From NCBI GenBank assembly GCA_964604675.1, contig CAZSAT010000111.1:1-22568 (forward strand): 22,568 nucleotides of DNA. The letters run 5' to 3'. Positions within the stretch are counted from its first letter, which is position 1. The number at the start of each line of letters is the position of its first letter. The notes beneath the pieces were generated by a model. That model searched no databases. It saw nothing but the letters and a program-made list of their open reading frames with translations, and was not told the origin of the DNA. Both the position numbers and the translations under genes were made by a program. Below, in pieces: positions 8,039-16,686 of this stretch. Source of the stretch: CAZSAT01 sp964604675. Its GTDB lineage: Bacteria > Myxococcota_A > UBA796 > CAJQPC01.

Positions 8039-8041
8039 GGT
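8036..8041 (+). promoter_or_regulatory. Candidate -10 element TAGGGT before the DnaC-like gene
   Basis: TAGGGT is followed by exactly 7 nt and the ATG at 8049; there is no Shine-Dalgarno. Its TAG is also the stop codon of the upstream gene, so part of the match is forced. If real, it would give a separate leaderless transcript of the ATPase gene. Confidence 0.3.
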
Positions 8042-8048
8042 TTCGGGC

Positions 8049-8867
8049 ATGAGCGCCGCCGACAACGACTGCCCCACCTGCCGCGGCGACGGCTACGAGG
8101 TGTACCTCGAGGCGGGGCGTTGCCGCGCCAGGGTGTGCGGCTGCGTGGGCGTCTGCGCGCTGTGTGGCGGGCGCGGGCGCCGGCTGGTGCTCGACACGGC
8201 CGAAGGCGTGGAGCGCATGGTGCGCTGCCGCTGCCAGCGGGTGCCGGATCGCATCCACCTCTTCGACAGCATCGGCCTGCCGGCCATCTACGCCAACGCG
8301 TCGTTCTCCAGCTTCGACCCGAACCGGCCGGGCGCGCGTCCGGGCTTCTCCCTGGCGGTGAACTGGGTGGAGCAGTACCGGCCGGGGGACCACAACGGCG
8401 GCCTGGTGCTCTACGGCGACGTGGGCCGCGGCAAGACCCACCTGCTCGCCGCGATCCTCCGGGAGCTGGTGTTCCAGCACGGCGTGCGCTGCCGCTTCCT
8501 CGAGTTCTCCGAGCTGTTGACCACCTTGAAGGGCTTCTACGACGCCGGCGGCGGCGCCCAGCAGCACATGGGCAACCTGGTCCAGGTCGAGGTGCTGGCG
8601 GTCGACGAGCTGGGCAAGGGGCGGAACAGCGACTGGGAGCGGCAGGTCATCGACGAGCTCGTGAGCAGTCGGTACAACGGCCTGCTCACCACGCTGGCCA
8701 CCACGAACTACGAGCCGAAGCAGAGCAGCGGACGGCGCGACGCCAACCTGGCCGTGGCCGAGAAGCAGACCCTGGAGGACCGGGTCGGGGCCCGGGTCTA
8801 CAGCCGGCTGAAGCAGATGTGCGCCTTCGCGCCGGTGCTCGGAGAGGACCAGCGGATCGTTCGCTGA
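8049..8867 (+). CDS. DnaC/IstB-like AAA+ ATPase with N-terminal DnaJ-type zinc cluster
   Basis: A 272-aa cytoplasmic ATPase. The N-terminus holds two CxxCxGxG motifs as in the DnaJ zinc domain, CPTCRGDG (8-15) and CALCGGRG (36-43), plus CGC (30-32) and CRC (60-62), enough to bind two zinc ions. The AAA+ core has Walker A GDVGRGKT (123-130), Walker B VLAVDEL (183-189), a sensor-type TLATTN (215-220) and an Arg-rich EDRVGARVYSRL (243-254), the DnaC/IstB arrangement. DnaC-type proteins load the replicative helicase DnaB; IstB helps transposition. There is no transposase next to it, so a helicase loader is favoured. The 202-aa gene just upstream is the likely partner. The cysteine domain probably contacts DNA or the partner; this is inferred. 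Confidence 0.85.
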   Translation: MSAADNDCPTCRGDGYEVYLEAGRCRARVCGCVGVCALCGGRGRRLVLDTAEGVERMVRCRCQRVPDRIHLFDSIGLPAIYANASFSSFDPNRPGARPGFSLAVNWVEQYRPGDHNGGLVLYGDVGRGKTHLLAAILRELVFQHGVRCRFLEFSELLTTLKGFYDAGGGAQQHMGNLVQVEVLAVDELGKGRNSDWERQVIDELVSSRYNGLLTTLATTNYEPKQSSGRRDANLAVAEKQTLEDRVGARVYSRLKQMCAFAPVLGEDQRIVR

Positions 8868-8874
8868 AGCTCAT

Positions 8875-8897
8875 GATCGGCCCGGCCTCAGCCGATC
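8875..8897. promoter_or_regulatory. Perfect 7-bp inverted repeat in intergenic gap
   Basis: GATCGGC (8875-8881) and GCCGATC (8891-8897) flank a 9-nt spacer, starting 8 nt after the stop codon of the DnaC-like gene and ending 37 nt before the GTG of the FliD-like gene. There is no T-run. It could be a factor-independent-like attenuator, an operator, or a hairpin in the 5' leader of the downstream gene. Confidence 0.35.
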
Positions 8898-8934
8898 CCG
8901 GGGACGAGGTCGTTCCGGTTCCGGTCAGCGCAGC

Positions 8935-10599
8935 GTGTCTCTCGGAATCTCCGGCCTCTACTCGTCCGCGGGCGTGCACACGGTCTCCCCGACCTACCGG
9001 AGCCGTGCGTCCCGCAGCACGGACACCTTCGACGCGGTCGCGGCCGCCGAGGGGCTGAAGGAGTTCCACGGACGGCTCGCCACCCACCTGCGGCAGCTCA
9101 GCGTGACCCACGGCGAGCTCGAGGCCCTGCGCGCGTCCACGCGCGTGCGCAAGAGCGCGACCGTGAGCTTCCAGAGCGACGACCTGACCGCGTCCGCAGC
9201 CACGCGTTCCACCCTGACCTCCACCGAGGAGATCAACACCACCGCGACCAGCTACGACGAGCGTGGCGAGGTGTTCGACGGAGGCTCGACCTCGGTGCCC
9301 ACGGTGGGGGGCACCTACGACGGCAGCCTCGGCACACAGACCCTGGAGTTCCGCGTGCACCGGGACCGCACGGTCGGCGGCAGCAAGAACGTGCGGCTGA
9401 ACGTGTACGACCAGTCGGGCAGCTACCTCGAGAAGATCGTGTGGAATGGCGGCACCCCGCCGGACACGGACAAGACCTCGAGCTTCGGCATCACCGTGTC
9501 GCTCTCGGCTGGCGACGTGGAGAAGAACGACACCTTCTTCCTGGACGTCTACGACACGGTGGGCACCGACATCGACGTGGACGACCCCTTCGACGGCGTC
9601 CGGAGCGACCATCCCGAGATCGAGGACGGCTTCACGATCAGCGACGGCAGCTTCGACCTGAACGGCACCACCATCGCGGTCAACGCAGACGACACGCTGC
9701 AGGACGTGATCGACCGGGTGAACGCGGCCGGCGCCGGCGCGACCCTGGCGCTCGTGGGCGACCAGCTCGTGTTCACCGCCGACGAGGTCGGGGCCGAGGA
9801 GATCACGGTCGACAACGACAGCTCCGGCTTCCTCGACGCGATGAAGCTCAGCGCGGCGACCGTGAGCTACGGCGACCCCAGCGGCGAAGACACGGTGATC
9901 CAGGACGTGGACGCGCTCGACGGCGTGAGCAGCGGGACCTTCTCGATCAACGGGACGAGCTTTTCGGTCGACATCGGCAACGACACCTTCAGCCAGGTCC
10001 TCGACGACATCAACGCAGCGGGCCTGGGGGTCACGGCCACGCTCGACGAGAGCGGGCGCTTCGTGCTGTCTGCCGGGTCGAGCTCCATGACCCTGGACGA
10101 CGGCACCTCCAACTTCTTCTCCGCGCTGAACATCCAGGTGGGCACCCACCAGGGCCGCCGGGGTCGGCAGGTGACCGCCGAGGAGGCCCACGCGCTCACC
10201 GACAAGCTCGACGAGCTCGCCCAGGGCTTCCAGGCGATGTTCGAGGAGCTCGAGCGCGGTCCGGACAGCGTGGCCGACGCCTACCGGGACAGCATCGCGA
10301 GCGCGGTGGCGTCGTACTTCCAGGACCGGAACGGCAACACCACCGCGCAGTTCGGCCTGTTGATCGACTTCGAGTCCGAGGGGCTGGTGTTCGAGCTGGA
10401 CAGCGACGCCCGCCGGGACTTCTTCGACGCCCTGATGACCGACCAGGCCGACACCTTCGCCTTCCTGCTGGGGGACGAGGACGTGGTGGGGCAGGAGACG
10501 GGGCTCTTGGATGCGCTCCTGAAGCGCCTGGAGGCCCTGGACGACAGCCTGGGCAGCGCCACCAGCTACCAGGGACTCCTGGTGAGCACCTACGCGTAG
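8935..10599 (+). CDS. FliD-like protein with two flagellin hook-IN motifs
   Basis: A 554-aa protein with a GTG start and no signal peptide. The first residues VSLGISGLYSSAG resemble those of flagellar axial proteins. Residues about 125-215 form a beta-rich domain (TYDGSLGTQTLEF). Two hook-IN motif copies follow: FTISDGSFDLNGTTIAVNAD (233-252, then TLQDVIDRVNAAG) and GTFSINGTSFSVDI (334-347, then TFSQVLDDINAAG). The C-terminus (about 415-554) fits FliD_C: a helix, then AQFGLLIDFESEGLVFELDS (471-490), FFDALMTDQADTFAFLLG and a final helical stretch. FliD caps the flagellar filament and is exported by the flagellar type III system. No flagellar gene is nearby, so it may serve a dispersed flagellar locus or another appendage. 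No Shine-Dalgarno is clear and the start is the weakest part of the call. Confidence 0.8.
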   Translation: MSLGISGLYSSAGVHTVSPTYRSRASRSTDTFDAVAAAEGLKEFHGRLATHLRQLSVTHGELEALRASTRVRKSATVSFQSDDLTASAATRSTLTSTEEINTTATSYDERGEVFDGGSTSVPTVGGTYDGSLGTQTLEFRVHRDRTVGGSKNVRLNVYDQSGSYLEKIVWNGGTPPDTDKTSSFGITVSLSAGDVEKNDTFFLDVYDTVGTDIDVDDPFDGVRSDHPEIEDGFTISDGSFDLNGTTIAVNADDTLQDVIDRVNAAGAGATLALVGDQLVFTADEVGAEEITVDNDSSGFLDAMKLSAATVSYGDPSGEDTVIQDVDALDGVSSGTFSINGTSFSVDIGNDTFSQVLDDINAAGLGVTATLDESGRFVLSAGSSSMTLDDGTSNFFSALNIQVGTHQGRRGRQVTAEEAHALTDKLDELAQGFQAMFEELERGPDSVADAYRDSIASAVASYFQDRNGNTTAQFGLLIDFESEGLVFELDSDARRDFFDALMTDQADTFAFLLGDEDVVGQETGLLDALLKRLEALDDSLGSATSYQGLLVSTYA

Positions 10600-10605
10600 G
10601 CGCGG

Positions 10606-10611
10606 TACCCT
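10606..10611 (+). promoter_or_regulatory. Candidate -10 element TACCCT for Gly/Asp-rich lipoprotein
   Basis: TACCCT begins 6 nt after the FliD-like stop codon. Seven nt downstream of it the sequence reads GGAGGTCCCGATG, so transcription would begin at the ribosome-binding site itself, giving a leader of about 10 nt. The same hexamer precedes two genes at 2093 and 2179. Confidence 0.35.
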
Positions 10612-10628
10612 CCGAGCAGGAGGTCCCG

Positions 10629-11294
10629 ATGTTGCTCCTGAGCGCGCTCGCCTGTGAGATTCCCCTGCTCGGTGACGCGGCCGACCGCGTGTTCGAGACG
10701 CTCACCGACACGGCTGGGTTGGACACGGCGGACACCGCGGACACCGCGGACGGCGGTGATGGCGGGGGCGGCGATGGCGGGGGCGGGGATGGCGGCGATG
10801 GTGGTAGCGGCGATGGGGGCGATGGCGGTGTGCCTGGTGGCGATGGTGGCGATGGCGGCGGCGATGGGGGTGGGCCGGGCGGTGGGGACACGGCCGATCC
10901 CGCGTACTCCGGCCCGACCTACGTGGACGGGGTCACGGTGGACTGCGACGCCGACTGGTGGCGCTACGAGATCGAGACCACCGGCCCCGCGACCGGCGCC
11001 AACCTCTACATCTACCAGACCGGAACCAGCTCCCCGTGGGACGAGTACCACCCGGTGACCGACGTCACGGTCGCGGAGGGCGACTGGTCGAGCAGCCTCG
11101 TGTTGGACCTGGACATCACCCAGGACTACAGCGCCGTGGTGTCGGGCTCCGTGAGCCTCTTCCAGTGCAACGAGGGCCGCATCAGCACCTTGACGTGGAT
11201 GGTGCTCGTGTTCGACGGGGCGAGCCGCGCGGACTGTGTGGTGTGGGGCGACGACCCGAGCTTCTTCTCGAAGGAGTGCACGAACGTGATCTGA
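10629..11294 (+). CDS. Gly/Asp-repeat lipoprotein
   Basis: A 221-aa predicted lipoprotein. The start is fixed by AGGAGG (10619-10624) 4-5 nt before ATG. Leader MLLLSALAC, with Cys9 as the lipidation site. After a helical stretch and a DTADTADTAD run, residues about 41-86 are an almost pure Gly/Asp repeat, a likely flexible extension. The C-terminal domain (about 95-221) has paired Cys (CDADWW, LFQCNEG, ADCVVWG, KECTNVI), many aromatic residues and a beta-rich pattern, but no family I recognise. It probably sits in the outer membrane with its folded domain held away from the surface. It lies 29 bp after the FliD-like gene, but function in common with it is not shown. Convergent with the minus-strand ORF that follows. 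Confidence 0.78.
   Translation: MLLLSALACEIPLLGDAADRVFETLTDTAGLDTADTADTADGGDGGGGDGGGGDGGDGGSGDGGDGGVPGGDGGDGGGDGGGPGGGDTADPAYSGPTYVDGVTVDCDADWWRYEIETTGPATGANLYIYQTGTSSPWDEYHPVTDVTVAEGDWSSSLVLDLDITQDYSAVVSGSVSLFQCNEGRISTLTWMVLVFDGASRADCVVWGDDPSFFSKECTNVI
10752..10890 (+). repeat. Degenerate GGCGATGG-type repeat encoding Gly/Asp tract
   Basis: About 139 bp of irregular repeats of GGCGATGGN and GGGGGC blocks encode the Gly/Asp tract of the lipoprotein starting at 10629. Units are not identical and vary in length, as expected for a low-complexity region that changes by slippage. Confidence 0.8.
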
Positions 11295-11307
11295 GCGGGG
11301 TGCTCAG
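11291..11307. terminator. Palindromic hairpin made from two convergent stop codons
   Basis: CTGAGC (11291-11296) and GCTCAG (11302-11307) form a perfect 6-bp stem with a 5-nt loop. The left arm contains the TGA of the lipoprotein gene, the right arm the TGA of the minus-strand ORF. There is no T-run. A bidirectional terminator or antisense-limiting hairpin is plausible. Confidence 0.4.
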
Positions 11308-11494
11308 GCGCGGAGACGCACCAGGTCGTGCCGGAGCTCTTGCAGCAGGCCGATGAGGCGGTCGGTCCGGTCGACCTGTTCGACGAAGGTGTCGTGGTCG
11401 AGGCTGTTGGGATCGAGGGCCGCTTCGGTCAGCCCCGCAGGGTCTTCTCCACCGTGTCGAGCGCCCGGACTACCCGTGGCTTGGCGGAAGGCAC
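11304..11494 (-). pseudogene. Small helical protein, frameshifted (63 codons if repaired)
   Basis: Two minus-strand reading frames fit together end to end. The first starts at a GTG (11494) and reads VPSAKPRVVRALDTVEKTLRG, then stops with TGA at 11431-11429. The second, shifted frame has no usable start and reads LTEAALDPNSLD, HDTFVEQVDRTD, RLIGLLQELRHDLVRLRA and a TGA at 11306-11304. Adding one base in the GGGG run at the junction (11432-11435) joins them into one 63-aa, charged, helix-forming protein ending in LRGLTEAALD. So either the gene is broken or one G is missing in the assembly. It lies 40 bp downstream of the LURP-one gene on the same strand. No family recognised. A sequence upstream of the GTG (AGG) is only a weak Shine-Dalgarno. 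Confidence 0.5.
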
Positions 11495-11534
11495 CTGGGA
11501 CCTGGGGTGGTGCGGCTGACCTCTCCCGGGCTGC

Positions 11535-12113
11535 TCAGTCCCGCTTGCCCTCGATGGCGAGCAGCAACACGACGAGCCCGACGACCAGGCGCGGGTCGAT
11601 CTCGGACCCCACCGTCTCCACGTCGTACTTCAAGCGGAACAGGTGGAAGCGCTGCCGCACCCGCGCCTGCTCGACGCCTCCGAGGGTGATGCTGTACTGC
11701 TGGGGCAGGAAGCGCAACAGATCGATCAGCCTGCGAAGCGCCGACAGGATGCCCCCGGTCTCCACGAGCAGGCCCACCTCCTGGTCGGCCTCGTCCAGGA
11801 TCGACCACTCGTCCTTGAAGAGCGACTTCAGCCCCTTCCGACGGGCGGCCCCCACCTTGTGGCCCGCCACGTCCTGGATGTCGAAGGTGACCGAGAAGTC
11901 CGCGATCTGCCGCGCCGCGATCTCGAGCACCGGCTGGCTCTGGGCCTCGTCCCGGAAGACCGTGAGCTTCTCCTTCCAGGCGAAGGCCTTCTGCTTGGCG
12001 AAGAAGGCGAGCGAGCCGTCGGGCCCGTAGAGCTGGAAGGCGTTGCCGAGGAGGCTGAACAGCTTCGCCTGAGCGGTGTACCGGGCGGCGTAGGGGGCGG
12101 GCAGTGTGGTCAT
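11535..12113 (-). CDS. LURP-one-related / phospholipid scramblase-like protein
   Basis: A 192-aa protein of the LURP-one-related (DUF567) group, which shares the Tubby C-terminal barrel fold with phospholipid scramblases. The family pattern is seen as successive beta hairpins: QLYGPDGSLAFFAKQKAFAW (27-46), LTVFRDEAQSQPVLEIAAR, FSVTFDIQDVAGHKVGAARR, SILDEADQEVGLLVETG, and a hydrophobic C-terminal helix LVVGLVVLLLAI. No signal peptide. Members bind membranes or lipids; enzymatic scrambling by bacterial members is not established. ATG 12113 lacks a Shine-Dalgarno, but TATCCT lies 7 nt before it. It is divergent from the epimerase operon with only 23 bp between start codons. Confidence 0.82.
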   Translation of the reverse strand: MTTLPAPYAARYTAQAKLFSLLGNAFQLYGPDGSLAFFAKQKAFAWKEKLTVFRDEAQSQPVLEIAARQIADFSVTFDIQDVAGHKVGAARRKGLKSLFKDEWSILDEADQEVGLLVETGGILSALRRLIDLLRFLPQQYSITLGGVEQARVRQRFHLFRLKYDVETVGSEIDPRLVVGLVVLLLAIEGKRD

Positions 12114-12120
12114 GCCGCGC

Positions 12121-12126
12121 AGGATA
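12121..12126 (-). promoter_or_regulatory. Candidate -10 element TATCCT for LURP-one gene
   Basis: On the minus strand TATCCT is followed by 7 nt and the ATG at 12113, without a Shine-Dalgarno. The opposite strand offers TACAGG (12125-12130) 6 nt before the divergent ATG at 12137. The two candidate promoters therefore overlap in a 23-bp gap. Confidence 0.4.
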
Positions 12127-12136
12127 CAGGGCGGCC

Positions 12137-12550
12137 ATGATCACCGCGCTCGACCATGTCGCCATCGCAGTGCCCGAGCTCGACGCGGCCATCCGCCGCT
12201 TCGCCGAGGACTTCGGGCTCCCCTTCGAGGGCACCGAGGACGTGCCCACCGAGCAGACCTCCACGGCGTTCTTTCCCGTGCCCGGCACCCGCATCGAGCT
12301 CATCACGCCGATGGACGGCGCCGGGCCGGTGGCCGCCTCGCTCGCCAAGCGCGGCCCGGGCCTGCACCACCTCTGCTTCCGCACCGACGACATCGTGGCC
12401 GACATGGAGCGCTTGAAGGGCAAGGGGTACCGCTTCCTGTCGGACGCCCCGAAGCCCGGAGCCCACGGGACGCGGGTGGTCTTCGTCCATCCGAAGAGCG
12501 CGGGGGGCGTGCTCATCGAGCTGGCCGAGCACCCCGCGGAGCACCCGTGA
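12137..12550 (+). CDS. mce: Methylmalonyl-CoA epimerase
   Basis: A 137-aa protein of the vicinal-oxygen-chelate fold that interconverts (R)- and (S)-methylmalonyl-CoA, linking propionyl-CoA carboxylation to methylmalonyl-CoA mutase and succinyl-CoA. The sequence fits the family along its full length: LDHVAIAVPELDAAIRRF (5-22), FFPVPGTRIELITPM (45-59), GPGLHHLCFRTDDI (73-86), APKPGAHGTRVVFVHPKSAG (104-123) and GVLIELAE (124-131). Likely metal ligands are His7, Glu54, one of His77/78 and Glu129, by position. Length is normal. No Shine-Dalgarno precedes ATG 12137. The stop overlaps the nagZ start (GTGA), so the two are translationally coupled even though their pathways differ. Confidence 0.92.
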   Translation: MITALDHVAIAVPELDAAIRRFAEDFGLPFEGTEDVPTEQTSTAFFPVPGTRIELITPMDGAGPVAASLAKRGPGLHHLCFRTDDIVADMERLKGKGYRFLSDAPKPGAHGTRVVFVHPKSAGGVLIELAEHPAEHP

Positions 12551-13665
12551 GCCTGCGGGTCGAAGCGCGGGGGGAGACCACGTCGCTCGCGGAACGGAAG
12601 CGACGCGCCGGTCAGCGGCTGGTGCTGGGGCTCTCGGGGCCGGGCATCACCGACGAGGAGCATGCGCTGATCCGCCAGGTGAAGCCCGCCGGCTTCATCC
12701 TCTTCGCCAGGAACGTGGAGGAGCCCGCCCAGGTCCGCGAGCTGAACCGCGAGCTGGCCACGCTGGTGCCCAAGAGCCACCCGGCGCTGTTGACCGTGGA
12801 CCAGGAAGGCGGCCGCGTGCAGCGGGTGAAGGACGGCGCCACGCTCTTTCCGCCCCTGCGGTGGGTGGGCAACTGCGACGACCTCGCGCTCACCCGGCGC
12901 TTCGCCCAGGCGCTCGCGCGGGAGGTGCTGGCCTGCGGCTTCAACGTGAACTGGGCGCCCGACGCCGACGTGGACAGCAACCCGAAGAACCCGGTGATCG
13001 GGGATCGCTCGTTCGGCCGCGACCCGGAGCGGGTGGCGGCCCACGTGGCCGCGTACGTGCAGGCCACCCACGACGCCGGGCTGATGGCCTGCGTGAAGCA
13101 CTTCCCCGGCCACGGCGACACCGACCAGGACAGCCACCTGCACCTGCCCACGGTGGAGAAGGAGCTGCCCGACCTCGAGCGGTGTGAGCGCCGGCCCTTC
13201 GAGGCCGCCATCCGGGCCGGGGTGGGCTTGGTGATGACCGCCCACGTGGTGTTTCCCGCCCTGGACGAGGACCACCCCGCCACGATGTCCAGCGCGGTCC
13301 TCCGCGGCTGGTTGCGCGAGGCCCTGGGCTTCGGGGGTGTGATCGTGTCGGACGACATGGAGATGAAGGCGGTGCGAGGCCGGTTTCCCCTCGAGCAGCA
13401 GCTCGACCTGGCCTGCCAGGCCAGCCTGGACCTCTTCCTCTGCTGCAAGGAGCCGCACCTGCAGCTGGAGGCCTACGAGCAGCTCGTGCGGCTCCAGGAG
13501 CAGGACCCCCGCCACGACGACCTCGCCGAGCTCTCGGAGGGTCGGGTGATGGCGCTGCGGGAGCGCTTCCTGCTCGGCAGGCCGTCGCCGCCGCCGCTCA
13601 CCGACCTGAAGTCCGCGTGGGCGGCGGACCTCGCCCACCTCATCCGCGCCCGGGGGCAGGGATGA
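12547..13665 (+). CDS. nagZ: Beta-N-acetylhexosaminidase NagZ (GH3)
   Basis: A 372-aa glycoside hydrolase family 3 enzyme that removes terminal GlcNAc from GlcNAc-anhydromuropeptides in cytoplasmic peptidoglycan recycling. Key motifs: GFILFARNV (49-57), LLTVDQEGGRVQRV (81-94), the family loop KHFPGHGDTDQDSH (184-197) with its catalytic His/Asp pair, TAHVVFPALD (231-240) and the nucleophile motif IVSDDMEM (266-273, Asp269 by alignment with other NagZ). No signal peptide, which agrees with a cytoplasmic place. The GTG start overlaps the epimerase stop by 4 bp; the end overlaps the next start (ATGA). About 60 extra residues at the end have charged helical character. Together with the lysozyme-like gene it adds to a peptidoglycan theme. 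Confidence 0.92.
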   Translation: MSLRVEARGETTSLAERKRRAGQRLVLGLSGPGITDEEHALIRQVKPAGFILFARNVEEPAQVRELNRELATLVPKSHPALLTVDQEGGRVQRVKDGATLFPPLRWVGNCDDLALTRRFAQALAREVLACGFNVNWAPDADVDSNPKNPVIGDRSFGRDPERVAAHVAAYVQATHDAGLMACVKHFPGHGDTDQDSHLHLPTVEKELPDLERCERRPFEAAIRAGVGLVMTAHVVFPALDEDHPATMSSAVLRGWLREALGFGGVIVSDDMEMKAVRGRFPLEQQLDLACQASLDLFLCCKEPHLQLEAYEQLVRLQEQDPRHDDLAELSEGRVMALRERFLLGRPSPPPLTDLKSAWAADLAHLIRARGQG

Positions 13666-14171
13666 TCGCGCTGGTGCTCGCTTCGGTGCTCGCCCAGGAG
13701 TGCGCCGCCCCGAACCCCGTCGCCGGGAGCTTGCAGGTGGCCTGGATCTCCCCAGTGCGTGGTCGGGCCAGTGCCCGCAAGCCGCTGCAGGTGGTGCGCG
13801 TGGGCGATCTTCGCGCCTGGGTCATCGATCACGAAGCCGACCAGACCCGCACCTTGCAGGCTCTCGGCAAGGTGAAGGAGCGTCCGGGCTGGCGGGCGCG
13901 GAGGCGCTACAAGATCACGCTCTTCGACGTGAACCCAGGCGACCTGTGCCGTGCTCTGGACGACGTTCCGGTTGGAACAGAGGTCGCGGGGGTGGCCGCC
14001 TGCGACGGGGCCCGCACGGTGCGCGGCGAGTCCGAGTGCGGGTGGACCGAGGACCGTGTGACCGGCGAGCGCGGGTTCGACACCTACCGGGTGAGCTGGC
14101 GCGACGCGAGTGTGCGCGGCTTCTGCGTGTTCCCCCTCGAGCGCTTCCTGGAGGAAGCCTCGGCGCCTTGA
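13662..14171 (+). CDS. Small secreted protein of unknown function
   Basis: A 169-aa protein whose ATG overlaps the nagZ stop (ATGA), showing translational coupling. The leader MIALVLASVLA is short and uncharged, followed by QECAAPNPV. The mature part is basic in the first half (RGRASARKP, GWRARRRYKI) and has paired cysteines (GDLCRAL, VAACDG, SECGW, RGFCVFP) that may form disulfides in the periplasm. It ends with FPLERFLEEASAP. I recognise no family. Its place after nagZ suggests an envelope role, but nothing in the sequence shows it. The 27 bp to the next gene contain no clear terminator. Confidence 0.75.
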   Translation: MIALVLASVLAQECAAPNPVAGSLQVAWISPVRGRASARKPLQVVRVGDLRAWVIDHEADQTRTLQALGKVKERPGWRARRRYKITLFDVNPGDLCRALDDVPVGTEVAGVAACDGARTVRGESECGWTEDRVTGERGFDTYRVSWRDASVRGFCVFPLERFLEEASAP

Positions 14172-14198
14172 TCTTGCTCGTCGACCCCCCGGCAGGGG

Positions 14199-16640
<2,442 letters not shown>

Positions 16641-16648
16641 GCAGGCTG

Positions 16649-16673
16649 CCGGTCTCAGGCGGCCGATGACCGG
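16649..16673. promoter_or_regulatory. Inverted repeat between the two kinase genes
   Basis: CCGGTC (16649-16654) pairs with GACCGG (16668-16673) around a 13-nt loop, inside the 46-bp gap. The right arm abuts GATAGGGG, which precedes the Ser/Thr kinase start. It could be a weak terminator of the histidine kinase transcript or an operator over the next promoter. Confidence 0.3.
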
Positions 16674-16674
16674 A

Positions 16675-16680
16675 TAGGGG
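16675..16680 (+). promoter_or_regulatory. Candidate -10 element (GA)TAGGGG for Ser/Thr kinase
   Basis: GATAGGGG lies 6 nt before the GTG at 16687 where no Shine-Dalgarno is present. It resembles the TAGGGT before the DnaC-like gene but lacks the final T, so the match is weaker than the other candidates. Confidence 0.25.
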
Positions 16681-16686
16681 TGCTGT

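Noticed and set aside
8049..8867. IstB transposition helper
   Set aside because: The ATPase fold is shared with IstB, but there is no IstA transposase, terminal inverted repeat or target duplication nearby, and the zinc domain is unlike IstB.
11470..13638. 722-codon minus-strand open frame
   Set aside because: It is antisense to mce and nagZ and out of frame with the LURP-one gene; both of those have clear family matches.
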